A stretch of 64,000 bases of DNA, from assembly GCF_006874585.1 (NCBI RefSeq), contig NZ_CP029761.1, forward strand, positions 3,846,010 through 3,910,009. Direction: 5' to 3'. The notes under the pieces were generated by a model. The model ran no database searches and was not told where the DNA came from. It saw only the letters and a list, made by a program, of their open reading frames with translations. The stretch comes from Sphingomonas sp. IC081. Its GTDB lineage: Bacteria > Pseudomonadota > Alphaproteobacteria > Sphingomonadales > Sphingomonadaceae. This document shows positions 44,642 to 52,860 of the stretch, piece by piece. Both the position numbers and the translations under genes were made by a program. The stretch's first letter is position 1. Each line of letters opens with the position of its first letter.

Positions 44642-45546
44642 GAGGCCGTTTCGAAAGGAGTTGAGCGGCTGAGGTTCGTGTGATTCCGGGGGTTTTGCAG
44701 ACAACCCGGAGATCTTGATGTGGACCCCAGCCACCCGCGTGCAGCATACGCGTGTTTCGAAGCGTTACCAGACGGATTTGAGCGATGCTGAGTGGGCGCT
44801 GATCGCGGCATTTGTTCCCGAGGCGCGCACGACGGGGCGGCGACGGCAATGGCCAATGCGCGAAATCGTGAACGCCATCTTCTACGTTCTGCGCGGCGGG
44901 ATTGCATGGCGGTTGCTGCCCAAGGACTTCCCGCCGTGGCAGACGGTCTACCGCTGGTTTGCCCGGTTTCGTGACGAATGCCTGTTCGAGCGGATCAACC
45001 ATGCGCTGGTCGCGCTCGATCGCGAGCGAGCCGGAAGGGACGCCTCGCCAAGCGCAGCCATCATCGACAGTCAGAGCGTCAAGACCACCGAGAGCGGCGG
45101 ACCGCGCGGCTACGATGCTGGCAAGAAGATCAAAGGTCGCAAGCGCCATGCTCTGGTCGATACTGACGGCAGGCCGCTGCTTGTCGAGCCGCACACCGCC
45201 GATGTCCAGGATCGTGATGGCGGCGGCGCGTTGCTGCAAATCTCGCGCGGCCTCTTCCCGTTCATCGAGAAGGTCTGGGCCGATGGCGGCTATAACCATC
45301 ACCGTGTCACCGAGGCGACCCGCATCACCGTCGAGATAGTCAGCAAGATCGCCGGGCAGTCCGGCTTCGTCGTCCTCCCTCGGCGCTGGGTGGTCGAGCG
45401 GTTCTTCGCTTGGGTCAATCGAAACCGCCGTCTGGCCAAGGACGTGGAAGCCACCCTCAAATCCGCCGCAGCCTTCCTCTACGCCGCCGCCGCCATGCTC
45501 ATGCTACGCCGTTTGGCTCGGTCAGCGTGAGTTTCGAAACCGACTC
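44642..45546 (+). mobile_element. IS5-family (IS427 group) insertion sequence
   Basis: The element is 905 bp. The ends are GAGGCCGTTTCGAAA (44642) and GAGTCGGTTTCGAAA (inverted, ending at 45546), matching at 13 of 15 positions. A 3-bp target duplicate TGA flanks it (44639-44641 and 45547-45549), which fits the TNA target of the IS427 group. It carries one transposase gene. Confidence 0.92.
44718..45530 (+). CDS. IS5-family transposase
   Basis: This 270-residue DDE transposase is intact. Family blocks are LSDAEWALIAAFVPEARTTG, YVLRGGIAWRLLPKDFPPW, IIDSQSVKTTESGG (first Asp), VWADGGYNHH (second Asp) and VLPRRWVVERFFAWVNRNRR (Glu). The start ATG 44718 follows GGAG. Confidence 0.96.
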   Translation: MWTPATRVQHTRVSKRYQTDLSDAEWALIAAFVPEARTTGRRRQWPMREIVNAIFYVLRGGIAWRLLPKDFPPWQTVYRWFARFRDECLFERINHALVALDRERAGRDASPSAAIIDSQSVKTTESGGPRGYDAGKKIKGRKRHALVDTDGRPLLVEPHTADVQDRDGGGALLQISRGLFPFIEKVWADGGYNHHRVTEATRITVEIVSKIAGQSGFVVLPRRWVVERFFAWVNRNRRLAKDVEATLKSAAAFLYAAAAMLMLRRLARSA

Positions 45547-45886
45547 TGACAAGACGAAAACCACTCTCGGCGAAGCTGCGGCTAAACAGGAGGCTGAGTT
45601 TTACCATGAGAAAATTGGTCGCAGTTTCCCGATGCCCTACCTAATCGATGGTAGCGGAGCGGCCAGCGTATTTAGCAATGAAGAGATCGCCGCGCCGGAG
45701 GGGGCGTGTGAGGAATGTCGCGAGCCACTAAAGTCGAAGGGAAAGCGTTGCGCGTGGTGCGCAATCGATGATGTGCAGCGAACCAATGCTGCCAATAATA
45801 ACCCATTAAGAATGTTGGATAGCTATGGACTTCTTGATGAGTACATGGCGAGTTTCCCGCGAGGCCCGCGTGTCCCTTACAAGTAG

Positions 45887-46189
45887 ACTATCTAATATTA
45901 ATGTACCTTCGTCACTGGCCAAGATGAGGCGTTTCGCGAACGTCAGAAAACTCCAGGTGCCGCAAGGGGCGGGAATTAGGTGTCAGAGTCTAACCACATC
46001 GTCTCACGCCGGTAGGCGATATTTACGATCATAGTCCTCTACGCGGACCCTGCGGATAACGCTGCCAGCAGATTTCAATTAGCTCCCTCTCGAAATCCGC
46101 CAATTCATCACTGACTTGTATCTGTCGGCGGGGTAGGCAGGGTGTGCCGCGTGAACCATCGCCTCAGGAAATAGGGTCTTGTAGTCTCT
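45887..46189. other. Island right margin, no confident gene
   Basis: These 303 bases lie between the broken DUF2971 gene and the comM 5' fragment. Composition is mixed. On the minus strand the comM frames run on past the junction into short tails (one ends in MNWRISRGS at 46079). Those are probably read-through from the break rather than a gene. Confidence 0.6.
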
Positions 46190-46833
46190 AACAGGAGGAG
46201 GTTGTGCGATCCGGCGGCGGCGATCTCCAGCGCGCGGCGGGCGACTTCCTGGCCCTTCACCTGCTTGAGATCCGGCCCGCGCTCGGGCGGATCGGCCTTG
46301 CCCGGTTCGGGGCTGGGCAGGACCTGCAGCCCCTTGAGGTGGTTGAGCAGGCTGATCAGGTTGGGGGCGGCGACCACCGGCACGCCTTCGGCCCAGCGCG
46401 CTTCGGTGCCCTGCGCGGCGGGGCAGATCAGCCCCTTGTCGAGCGCGCTGGCGTGGAGTGCGGCCAGCAGCACGCCGGGGGAGGGGATCACCCGCCCGTC
46501 GAGCGCGAGTTCGCCCACGGCGACAAAATCGCCCAGTTGCTCGGCATCGATCACGCCCATCGCCGCCAGCAGCGCCAGCGCGATCGGCAGGTCGTAATGC
46601 GAGCCTTCCTTGGGCAGGTCGGCCGGCGAGAGGTTGATGGTGATGCGTTTGGGCGGCAGCGCCAGCCCCATCGCCGTAAGCGCGGCGCTGACCCGCTGGC
46701 GGCTTTCGCCAACCGCCTTGTCGGGCAGGCCGACCAGAGTGAACCCGGGCATTCCCGGTGCTACCTGGCATTGGACTTCGACCGGGCGTGCCTCGAGACC
46801 GAGGTAGGCAACGGTCGAAACGAGTGCGACCAC
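46190..46833 (-). pseudogene. comM: comM (YifB, Mg-chelatase-like) 5' fragment
   Basis: The first roughly 215 codons of comM remain. They start MVALVSTVAYLGLEARPVEV and include the N-terminal S5-like domain (GMPGFTLVGLPDKAVGESRQ, ITINLSPADLPKEGSHYDLP). They stop matching just after GSHNLLLL, where intact ComM continues into the Walker A segment GPPGSGK. The natural start and upstream region are intact, so a truncated protein may still be made. ComM is a hexameric helicase that promotes branch migration in natural transformation, so this strain is expected to lack it. Confidence 0.93.
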
Positions 46834-47002
46834 GAAGGACCCTTGGCTCCTGGAGTAATACGTAGAATTACTTGGCTTGGGGCTGGGATGACATCGGCGT
46901 CCGGCACTGTCGATATGGAAAAGAACGTCTAGGCCAAACCTTACAGCCTTTTAACCGAATGTCTCACGGTTTGGGTAAGTTTCCCGGTCGCACTCTGGCC
47001 GC

Positions 47003-47833
47003 ATGCGACCCATCCTGCTTTCCATGCTCGCCGTGCTCCCTCTGGCCGCTTCGCCGGCCCAGGCGCATGTACCGGCACGCACCGCGGCGATCGCCTATGA
47101 GATCGTGCTGTTCGAGGAGCCCGGTTACGTCCAGCAACCGGCGGCCTTCGTGGCGGACGAGGCGCCTGCCTTCACCGGCGGCGAGCGTCTGGTCGGCAGC
47201 GGCGGCGCCATTGCCTGGCAGCCTTCGGCGCCGGCGGCGATCCCCCGGGGCATCGCCGCCTACGGCCCGTTCCGTGTGGTCGATGCCCGGCATGTCGCGC
47301 TGGTCGACGTTACCGATTCGCGCAGCCCCGCCCAGTTCGCGGCCCTGCTGAACGACTGGCCGGCGATCGCCGAACTCGAGATGATCGAGTGTCCGGGCAC
47401 CGAGGACGATCTGGCGAATTTGCGGCTGGGGCGGATGATCCGCGCGCGCGGCATCGCCACCCGGGTCCCGAACGGCGGTTCGGTGCGTTCCGGCGCGGTC
47501 GAGCTGTTTCTGGCGGGGGCGCGGCGTTATGCCGATTCGGGCGCCGAGTTCGCGGTCCATTCCTGGCTCGACGATTCGGGCCGCGAGGCCGGCGACTATG
47601 CCGCCGATGCCCCGGCGAACCGGCGCTATCTCGACTATTACCGGCAGATGGGCATGAGCGCGCAGGAGGCCCGTGCCTTCTATGCGATGACCAATTCGGT
47701 GTCCTTCGAATCGGCGCTGTGGTTCGGTGCGGCGGAAATGGGGCGCTGGGTGGCGCTCGACCGCGAGGTCGTGCCCGCGCGTGCAAAGGCCCGGATCGAT
47801 CTTGCCGCCGCCTGGATCGGCTCGCTACAGTGA
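47003..47833 (+). CDS. Periplasmic ClpP/crotonase-fold-like protein (COG3904 type)
   Basis: This 276-residue protein has signal peptide MRPILLSMLAVLPLAASPAQ. The middle (IECPGTEDDLANLRLGRMIR, RGIATRVPNGGSVRSGAVEL, FLAGARRYADSGAEFAVHSW) matches the layout of predicted periplasmic COG3904 proteins related to ClpP. There a Ser in the SxG segment and the His of VHSW would act together. Protease activity is not certain. It is divergent from comM across 169 bases holding a short AGTAAT/ATTACT hairpin. Confidence 0.75.
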   Translation: MRPILLSMLAVLPLAASPAQAHVPARTAAIAYEIVLFEEPGYVQQPAAFVADEAPAFTGGERLVGSGGAIAWQPSAPAAIPRGIAAYGPFRVVDARHVALVDVTDSRSPAQFAALLNDWPAIAELEMIECPGTEDDLANLRLGRMIRARGIATRVPNGGSVRSGAVELFLAGARRYADSGAEFAVHSWLDDSGREAGDYAADAPANRRYLDYYRQMGMSAQEARAFYAMTNSVSFESALWFGAAEMGRWVALDREVVPARAKARIDLAAAWIGSLQ

Positions 47834-47975
47834 GCGGGCCCGGTAATACTGCCCCCTGGGGCGAGGCGGCACCGGCTTTGCCTTGACTCTGTTTGCGCGC
47901 TCCAGTATCGGCGCGCTCTGTTTTGCGGTCGTCCCGGTTGGACGGCCTCTTTTGTTCGGATTTTCGAGGACCGTC

Positions 47976-48110
47976 ATGAAGCGCACTTTCCAGCCCAGCC
48001 GCCTTGTCCGCGCCCGCCGTCACGGCTTCCGCGCCCGCACGGCGACCGTCGGTGGCCGCAAGGTTCTTCGTGCGCGCCGCGCCCGCGGCCGTTCGAAGCT
48101 CTCGGCCTGA
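47976..48110 (+). CDS. rpmH: 50S ribosomal protein L34
   Basis: The 44-residue L34 (MKRTFQPSRLVRARRHGFRA, ending in RGRSKLSA) is complete. It heads the conserved rpmH-rnpA-yidD-yidC-engB cluster. Confidence 0.98.
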   Translation: MKRTFQPSRLVRARRHGFRARTATVGGRKVLRARRARGRSKLSA

Positions 48111-48120
48111 TCGAGACTTT

Positions 48121-48217
48121 TCCAGCCTCACGGCTGGATGCGGCACCGGCCCGTGCCGCTATCCGATCCCTCGCCTGCCCCGTTGCGTGGTGAGGAATCG
48201 GGTAGCGGCACGGGCCG
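48121..48217. repeat. Hairpin pair between rpmH and rnpA
   Basis: A short terminator-like hairpin, TCCAGCC-TCAC-GGCTGGA (48121-48138), is followed by a long stem, CGGCCCGTGCCGCTATCCGA (from 48147), pairing at 20 of 21 positions with 48197-48217. The start, GCGGCACCGGCCCG, resembles the arms of the repeats at 19098 and 56796. It may attenuate rnpA relative to rpmH. Confidence 0.7.
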
Positions 48218-48262
48218 CCGCCGTTTGTACTTTGCAGTTCCCCTCCCTATCTGCCGGCTGAC

Positions 48263-48643
48263 ATGACCGCCGCCTATACCACCATGACCCGCCGGGCCGA
48301 CTTTGTTGCGGCCAATGGCGGCCTTCGCGTGGCGCGGCCGGGATTCGTGCTTCTGGCCAGGCCCAATGGCGGGCAGGGGCAGCGGGCGGGCATCACCGTC
48401 ACCAAGAAGATCGGCAATGCCGTCGTGCGCAATCGCATGAAGCGGCGCTTCCGTGCGCTTCTGCGCGAGCTTCTGGCCGGGCATGGCCTTGCCGATACCG
48501 ACCATGTGCTGATCGGCCGCGAAGGCGGGGTGGAGCGCGATTTCGCGCTGCTGCGCGAGGAACTGCTGGCGGCGCTGGCGCGGGCCCAGGCCGGCAAGGG
48601 TGATCCGCCCCGGCGTAAAGGCCCGAGGAAGCCGCGTAAGTGA
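48263..48643 (+). CDS. rnpA: Ribonuclease P protein component
   Basis: This 126-residue protein partners the RNase P RNA in tRNA 5'-end maturation. The signature ITVTKKIGNAVVRNRMKRRF is present. ATG 48263 is used; ATG 48284 (MTRRADF) is an alternative. The basic tail GDPPRRKGPRKPRK is an extension. It overlaps yidD by GTGA. Confidence 0.96.
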   Translation: MTAAYTTMTRRADFVAANGGLRVARPGFVLLARPNGGQGQRAGITVTKKIGNAVVRNRMKRRFRALLRELLAGHGLADTDHVLIGREGGVERDFALLREELLAALARAQAGKGDPPRRKGPRKPRK

Positions 48644-48885
48644 AGCGCGTGTTCGCCTTGCTTGCACGCCTTCCGGGCTTGCTGCTGATCGGCGTGGCCC
48701 GCGCCTGGCAGCTTGGCCCTTCGCAGGTCCTGCCGCCCTCCTGCCGCTATTCGCCCTCCTGTTCGCAGTACGCGATCATTGCAGTGCGCAAGCACGGTGC
48801 GATTAAGGGTGGCTGGCTGGCGTTCAAGCGTCTATTGCGCTGCCAGCCTTGGGGTGGGCACGGCTACGACCCGGTGCCGGATTGA
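48640..48885 (+). CDS. yidD: Membrane protein insertion efficiency factor YidD
   Basis: This 81-residue protein starts at GTG 48640. The Cys/Ser-rich signature PPSCRYSPSCSQYAIIAVRK and GGWLAFKRLLRCQPW-type block are present. It assists YidC-dependent insertion. It is coupled to rnpA. Confidence 0.95.
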   Translation: MKRVFALLARLPGLLLIGVARAWQLGPSQVLPPSCRYSPSCSQYAIIAVRKHGAIKGGWLAFKRLLRCQPWGGHGYDPVPD

Positions 48886-48955
48886 CTTGACTTTGAGGTA
48901 GCGGAGGGCGCGTCCCGGCCGCTGCCACCGACGGGATTACGACAGGAAAGCCTTC

Positions 48956-50722
48956 GTGGAAAAGCAGCGCAACATCATACTGGCGGTCGTCCTGACCGCG
49001 CTCGTGCTCTTCGGCTGGGAGCAGGGCGTCGCCTATTTCTACCCGAACGCCAACAAGCCCAAGGTGGAACAGACCGCCGCGCCGAGTGCCGATCCGGCCA
49101 GCGCCGCCAAGCCGACCCGCGAGGGCGGACTGCGTGACGCCGCCGAAGTGGCGCTGGAGCAGCAGGACCTCAAGACCGCGCTGACCCACGGCGGCCGCGT
49201 GCCGATCCAGGCGCCCGGCGTGTCGGGCTCGATCAACCTCACCGGCGCGCTGCTCGACGATCTCGTGCTCAACCGCCACCGCGAGACGGTCGAGAAGAAC
49301 TCCGGCCCGGTCCGCATGTTCTCGCCCTCGGGCACCCCGGCGCAGCAGTTCGCGCAGTTCGGCTGGGTCAGCCCGGGCAGCATGGCGCCGAGCGCCGGCA
49401 CCGTCTGGAGCGCACCTGCCGGGGCGAAGCTGACCCCGGCTACCCCGGTCACCCTGACCTGGGACAACGGCCATGGGCAGGTCTACGCGCTGACCTTCAA
49501 GGTCGACGACAACTACATGATCACCGCCGACCAGCAGGTGGTGAACAAGGGCACGGCGCCCGTCACCGTCCAGCCCTTCGCGCTGGTCAACCGCACCGAT
49601 CGCACCGCCGCCGCCTATGCCTGGACGCTGCGCACCGGCGGCATCGGCGCTTTTGACGGCTCGGTCGAGTTCGGCCCCAAGTACAGCGATCTGGTGACCG
49701 CCGGTACCCAGGACCAGGCCGGCAAGGTCGACTGGATCGGCTTCACCGACGTCTACTGGATGTCGGCGGTGATCCCGGTGAACGCCAAGGCCACCGGCTC
49801 GTTCCGCTCGCTGGGCAACCAGCTCTACCGTGCCGATGCCGTCTACGAGCAGAGCGTGATCCAGCCCGGCCAGGCGCTGACCCGCGAGACCAAGCTCTTC
49901 GCCGGCGCCAAGGAGCACGCCGTGCTCGACGCCTACGAGAAGCAGGGCGTCACCAACTTCGGCCTCGCGATCGACTGGGGCTGGTTCCGCTGGTTCGAGA
50001 AGCCGATCTTCTGGCTGCTGGTGAAGCTCTTCGCGCTTGTCGGCAACTTCGGCGTCGCCATCATCCTGCTGACCGCCATCGTGCGCGGCATCATGTTCCC
50101 GGTCGCCCAGCGCGGCTTCGCCTCGATGGCCGCGATGCGTGCGATCCAGCCGAAGATGAAGGCGATCCAGGAGCGCTACAAGGACAACAAGGAGCAGCAG
50201 CAGCTTGAGATCATGAAGCTGTACAAGGAGGAGAAGGTGAACCCGCTCGCCGGCTGCCTCCCGATGTTCCTGCAGATCCCGGTGTTCTTCGCGCTCTACA
50301 AGGTGCTGAACCTGGCGATCGAGATGCGCCACCAGCCCTTCGTGCTGTGGATCAAGGACTTGTCCGCGCCCGACCCGCTGCACATCCTCAACCTGTTCGG
50401 CATGCTGCCCTTCACGCCTCCCGCCTTCCTCGGCATCGGCGTGCTGGCCCTGCTGCTGGGCGTCACCATGTACCTGCAGTTCAAGCTGAACCCGCAGCAG
50501 ATGGATCCGGCGCAGCAGCAGGTCTTTGCCCTGATGCCGTGGTTCATGATGTTCATCATGGCGCCCTTCGCCTCGGGCCTGCTGGTCTACTGGATCACCT
50601 CCAACCTGCTTGCGATCGGTCAGCAGAAGCTGCTCTACGTGATGCACCCGCAGCTCAAGGCGCAGGCGGAGAAGGAAGCCCAGGACAAGGCTCGTGCCCG
50701 CGAGCGCGAGAAGAAGGCCTGA
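48956..50722 (+). CDS. yidC: Membrane protein insertase YidC
   Basis: The 588-residue YidC starts at GTG 48956 with AGGAAAG upstream. It has an N-terminal signal-anchor (NIILAVVLTALVLFGWEQ), a large periplasmic beta-domain (about 60-350), and the five-helix insertase core. The core includes the hydrophilic-groove helix region FGVAIILLTAIVRGIMFPVA, then NPLAGCLPMFLQIPVFFALY. The basic C-terminal tail is typical of Gram-negative YidC. Confidence 0.98.
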   Translation: MEKQRNIILAVVLTALVLFGWEQGVAYFYPNANKPKVEQTAAPSADPASAAKPTREGGLRDAAEVALEQQDLKTALTHGGRVPIQAPGVSGSINLTGALLDDLVLNRHRETVEKNSGPVRMFSPSGTPAQQFAQFGWVSPGSMAPSAGTVWSAPAGAKLTPATPVTLTWDNGHGQVYALTFKVDDNYMITADQQVVNKGTAPVTVQPFALVNRTDRTAAAYAWTLRTGGIGAFDGSVEFGPKYSDLVTAGTQDQAGKVDWIGFTDVYWMSAVIPVNAKATGSFRSLGNQLYRADAVYEQSVIQPGQALTRETKLFAGAKEHAVLDAYEKQGVTNFGLAIDWGWFRWFEKPIFWLLVKLFALVGNFGVAIILLTAIVRGIMFPVAQRGFASMAAMRAIQPKMKAIQERYKDNKEQQQLEIMKLYKEEKVNPLAGCLPMFLQIPVFFALYKVLNLAIEMRHQPFVLWIKDLSAPDPLHILNLFGMLPFTPPAFLGIGVLALLLGVTMYLQFKLNPQQMDPAQQQVFALMPWFMMFIMAPFASGLLVYWITSNLLAIGQQKLLYVMHPQLKAQAEKEAQDKARAREREKKA

Positions 50723-50730
50723 GAATAGAC

Positions 50731-51372
50731 ATGGAAGAAGAACAGGCAGAACTGCTCGAGCAGGCGCGAAAGCTCTTTTCGGGACCGGTGACGTTCCTGA
50801 AGAGCGCGCCCGCGCTCAAGTTCCTGCCCGAATCGGGCGAGCCGGAGATTGCCTTCTGCGGCCGCTCGAACGTCGGCAAGTCCTCGCTGCTGAACGCGCT
50901 GACCGGCCGCAAGTCGATCGCGCGCACCTCGGTGACGCCGGGGCGCACGCAGGAACTCAATTTCTTCGACGTCGGCGAGCCCTTGCAGTTCCGCCTCGTC
51001 GACATGCCCGGCTACGGCTTCGCCAAGGCGCCGCCCAAGGTCGTCGAGACCTGGCGCCGGCTGGTGCGCGACTATCTGCGCGGCCGCGTGGAACTGAAGC
51101 GCACGCTGCTGCTGGTCGATTCGCGCCACGGCGTGAAGGATGTCGATGCCGACATGATGAAGATGCTGGACGAGGCCGCCGTCGGGTACCGCATCGTCCT
51201 CACCAAGGCGGACAAGATCAAGGCGAGCGAGCTGGAAAAGGTCCACGCCGAGACCATCGCCGAGGCGCGCAAGCACCCGGCGGCCTATCCCGAAGTGCAC
51301 ATCACCTCGTCGGAAAAGGGCATGGGCATCGCCGAACTGCGTGCCGCGGTGTTTGCCGATTCGCTGATCTGA
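50731..51372 (+). CDS. engB: Ribosome biogenesis GTPase EngB (YsxC/YihA)
   Basis: This 213-residue GTPase has G1 GRSNVGKSSLLNAL, G2-region TPGRTQELNFF, G3 DMPGYGFAKA, G4 TKADKIK and G5 TSSEKGMG. It acts in late 50S assembly. ATG 50731 lies eight bases after the yidC stop. Confidence 0.97.
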   Translation: MEEEQAELLEQARKLFSGPVTFLKSAPALKFLPESGEPEIAFCGRSNVGKSSLLNALTGRKSIARTSVTPGRTQELNFFDVGEPLQFRLVDMPGYGFAKAPPKVVETWRRLVRDYLRGRVELKRTLLLVDSRHGVKDVDADMMKMLDEAAVGYRIVLTKADKIKASELEKVHAETIAEARKHPAAYPEVHITSSEKGMGIAELRAAVFADSLI

Positions 51373-51438
51373 AGGCGTCCGGCGCCGGTCGCCGGGCGTT
51401 TTCCACCGAATCGCCTCTTTCGCCGGATCTGGAAATCG

Positions 51439-51486
51439 AACGACGGTAAGGCTGCCGCAATGGCATGTCCTTTCCGTCGTTTTTTC
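51439..51486 (+). terminator. Terminator after engB
   Basis: AACGACGG...AAGG pairs with CCTT...CCGTCGTT around a short GCC/GGC core, followed by TTTTTC and TTTTTCC. The rest of the 321-base gap (51373-51693) shows no gene. AAAGGAG before 51694 is the next ribosome site. Confidence 0.8.
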
Positions 51487-51693
51487 TTTTTCCTTAAGCT
51501 CTTGAGCCGGTTCCTCAGGGCGCCGCCGTCATGAAAATATCGCAATGGGCTGTCAGCATCGGCCTGCGAAGTGCGAATGTCAGGCGGTCTGCCGGCGGCC
51601 GGCCCCGGAAAACCATCAATGTGACGATTGCGTGACGAGGCGGCTTCCCCTAGGGGCACGCGGTCGCGCGTCAGAGAAGAAAGGAGACTCGCC

Positions 51694-52845
51694 ATGCGCC
51701 AGATCGCCGTTCTTCCCTATCGTACCATCGGCCCCGCGGTCGATGCACCGATCCAGATCCTGCTGATCACCTCGCGCAATTCGCGCCGCTGGGTCATTCC
51801 CAAGGGCGGGCTGATGAAGGGGCTGCTGCCCCACGCCGCCGCCGCCGCCGAAGCGGAAGAAGAGGCGGGCGTGCTGGGCGCGGCCTGTCCGGTTCCGCTG
51901 GGCTCGTACCGCTATCGCAAGCAGCGCGCCTCGGGTGCCTCGGTCTGGGCGGATGTCGACGTATTTCCGTTCGCCGTCACCGAAGAGCTTGACTCGTGGG
52001 ACGAACAGCACCAGCGCGAACGCCGCTGGTTCTCGCTCGCCGACGCCGCTAAGGCGGTCGACGAAGAGGATCTTCGCGCGCTGATCCGCTCCTTCGGTGC
52101 GCGCGAGTTCCGCGCCGCGGCCAGCCCCGCGCGCCTGATCGGCGCGATGGCTGACCGGATGGCCGACAAGACAGGGATCAATACAATGTTTGCCTGGTTC
52201 CAGAAGCTGCTTCCGCAGCAGGGCAATTTCTTCGATCTGTTCGAACAGCAGGCCGCGACGCTTGTCGCCGGTGCCGACGCGCTGGCGCGTCTGGCGCAGG
52301 GCGGCCCCGGCCGCGCGCAGCACATCCGCGAGATCGAGGAACGCGAACACGACGCGGACAACATCACCCGCGAAGTGCTCCAGACCGTGCGCCGCACGTT
52401 CCTGACGCCGTTCGACCGTTCGGCGATCACCAGCCTCATCACCACGATGGACGATGCCATCGACGAGATGCAGCAGGTGGCCGGCGCGGTGAACCTCTAC
52501 GAGGTCAGCGAGTTCGAGCCCGAGATGCGCGACATGGCGGCGATCATCGTCGACGCCGCGCGCCTCACCGCCGAGATCATGCCGCTGCTGCGCAAGATCG
52601 CCGACAATGGCCACCGCCTGCACGAGCTGACCGAGCGCCTGGTGCGCATGGAAGGCCATGCCGACGAGATCCACGCCCGCGGCCTCAAGCGCGTGTTCAA
52701 GGAAGACACGGGCCCCAACGGCAAGACCGGCGACGCGCTGCACTTCATCGTCCGCCAGGAGATGTTCAAGCGTCTCGAACGCGTGGTCGACCGGTTCGAG
52801 GACGTCGCCAACGAGATCGACGGTCTCGTCATCGATCACGCCTGA
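51694..52845 (+). CDS. NUDIX hydrolase fused to DUF47 (PhoU-like) phosphate-transport accessory domain
   Basis: One uninterrupted frame of 383 residues starts with ATG 51694 and AAAGGAG. Residues 1-150 form a DIPP-like NUDIX domain (RWVIPKGGLMKG, then EAEEEAGV). The box keeps its E-EE metal ligands but has Ala where REUxEE normally has Arg. From M165 (MFAWFQKLLPQQGNFFDLFE) to the end is a complete DUF47/PhoU-like helical domain (REIEEREHDADNITREV, FDRSAITSLITTMDDAIDEM). ATG 52186 with AGGGA upstream could let the second part also be made alone. The pit gene follows by 15 bases, so the protein probably regulates phosphate uptake. Confidence 0.88.
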   Translation: MRQIAVLPYRTIGPAVDAPIQILLITSRNSRRWVIPKGGLMKGLLPHAAAAAEAEEEAGVLGAACPVPLGSYRYRKQRASGASVWADVDVFPFAVTEELDSWDEQHQRERRWFSLADAAKAVDEEDLRALIRSFGAREFRAAASPARLIGAMADRMADKTGINTMFAWFQKLLPQQGNFFDLFEQQAATLVAGADALARLAQGGPGRAQHIREIEEREHDADNITREVLQTVRRTFLTPFDRSAITSLITTMDDAIDEMQQVAGAVNLYEVSEFEPEMRDMAAIIVDAARLTAEIMPLLRKIADNGHRLHELTERLVRMEGHADEIHARGLKRVFKEDTGPNGKTGDALHFIVRQEMFKRLERVVDRFEDVANEIDGLVIDHA

Positions 52846-52860
52846 CGGGCCGCTCCCCCC

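Larger units (their letters stand above)
44049..45886 (+). pseudogene. DUF2971-like gene disrupted by IS5-family element
   Basis: ATG 44049 (GGGGAA upstream) begins a DUF2971-like protein: MKLIFKYFLEERLDDVFLRD, the HYANDHRGFVIGFD block, and KEWSYEQEVRAVNF. The frame breaks at the IS5 insertion at 44642 and resumes at 45550. Removing 44642-45546 plus one 3-bp duplicate joins STD-KTK in frame, giving a protein of about 309 residues. The downstream part carries a zinc-ribbon-like CEECREPLKSKGKRCAWC segment and ends at 45886. DUF2971 genes are common in defence and phage neighbourhoods, but the function is unknown. The DNA is rich in A+T. Confidence 0.85.
30916..46189. mobile_element. Genomic island inserted in comM (edges approximate to about 10 bases)
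   Basis: About 15.3 kb separates the two comM fragments. The island carries a large serine recombinase, a PD-(D/E)XK nuclease-like gene, two HNH-type genes, phage-like genes, IS21 and IS5 elements and several orphan frames. Its ends show no recognisable long direct repeat, and the comM middle is missing. It is therefore either a recombinase-driven insertion followed by deletion or a replacement of the comM core. AbaR islands of Acinetobacter use the same gene as target but carry Tn7-like genes, which are absent here. Confidence 0.85.

Noticed and set aside
30916..46189. AbaR-like Tn7-type island because of the comM target
   Set aside because: No tniA, tniB, tniC or tnsABCD-like genes are present; the only integrating enzyme outside the IS elements is a serine recombinase.
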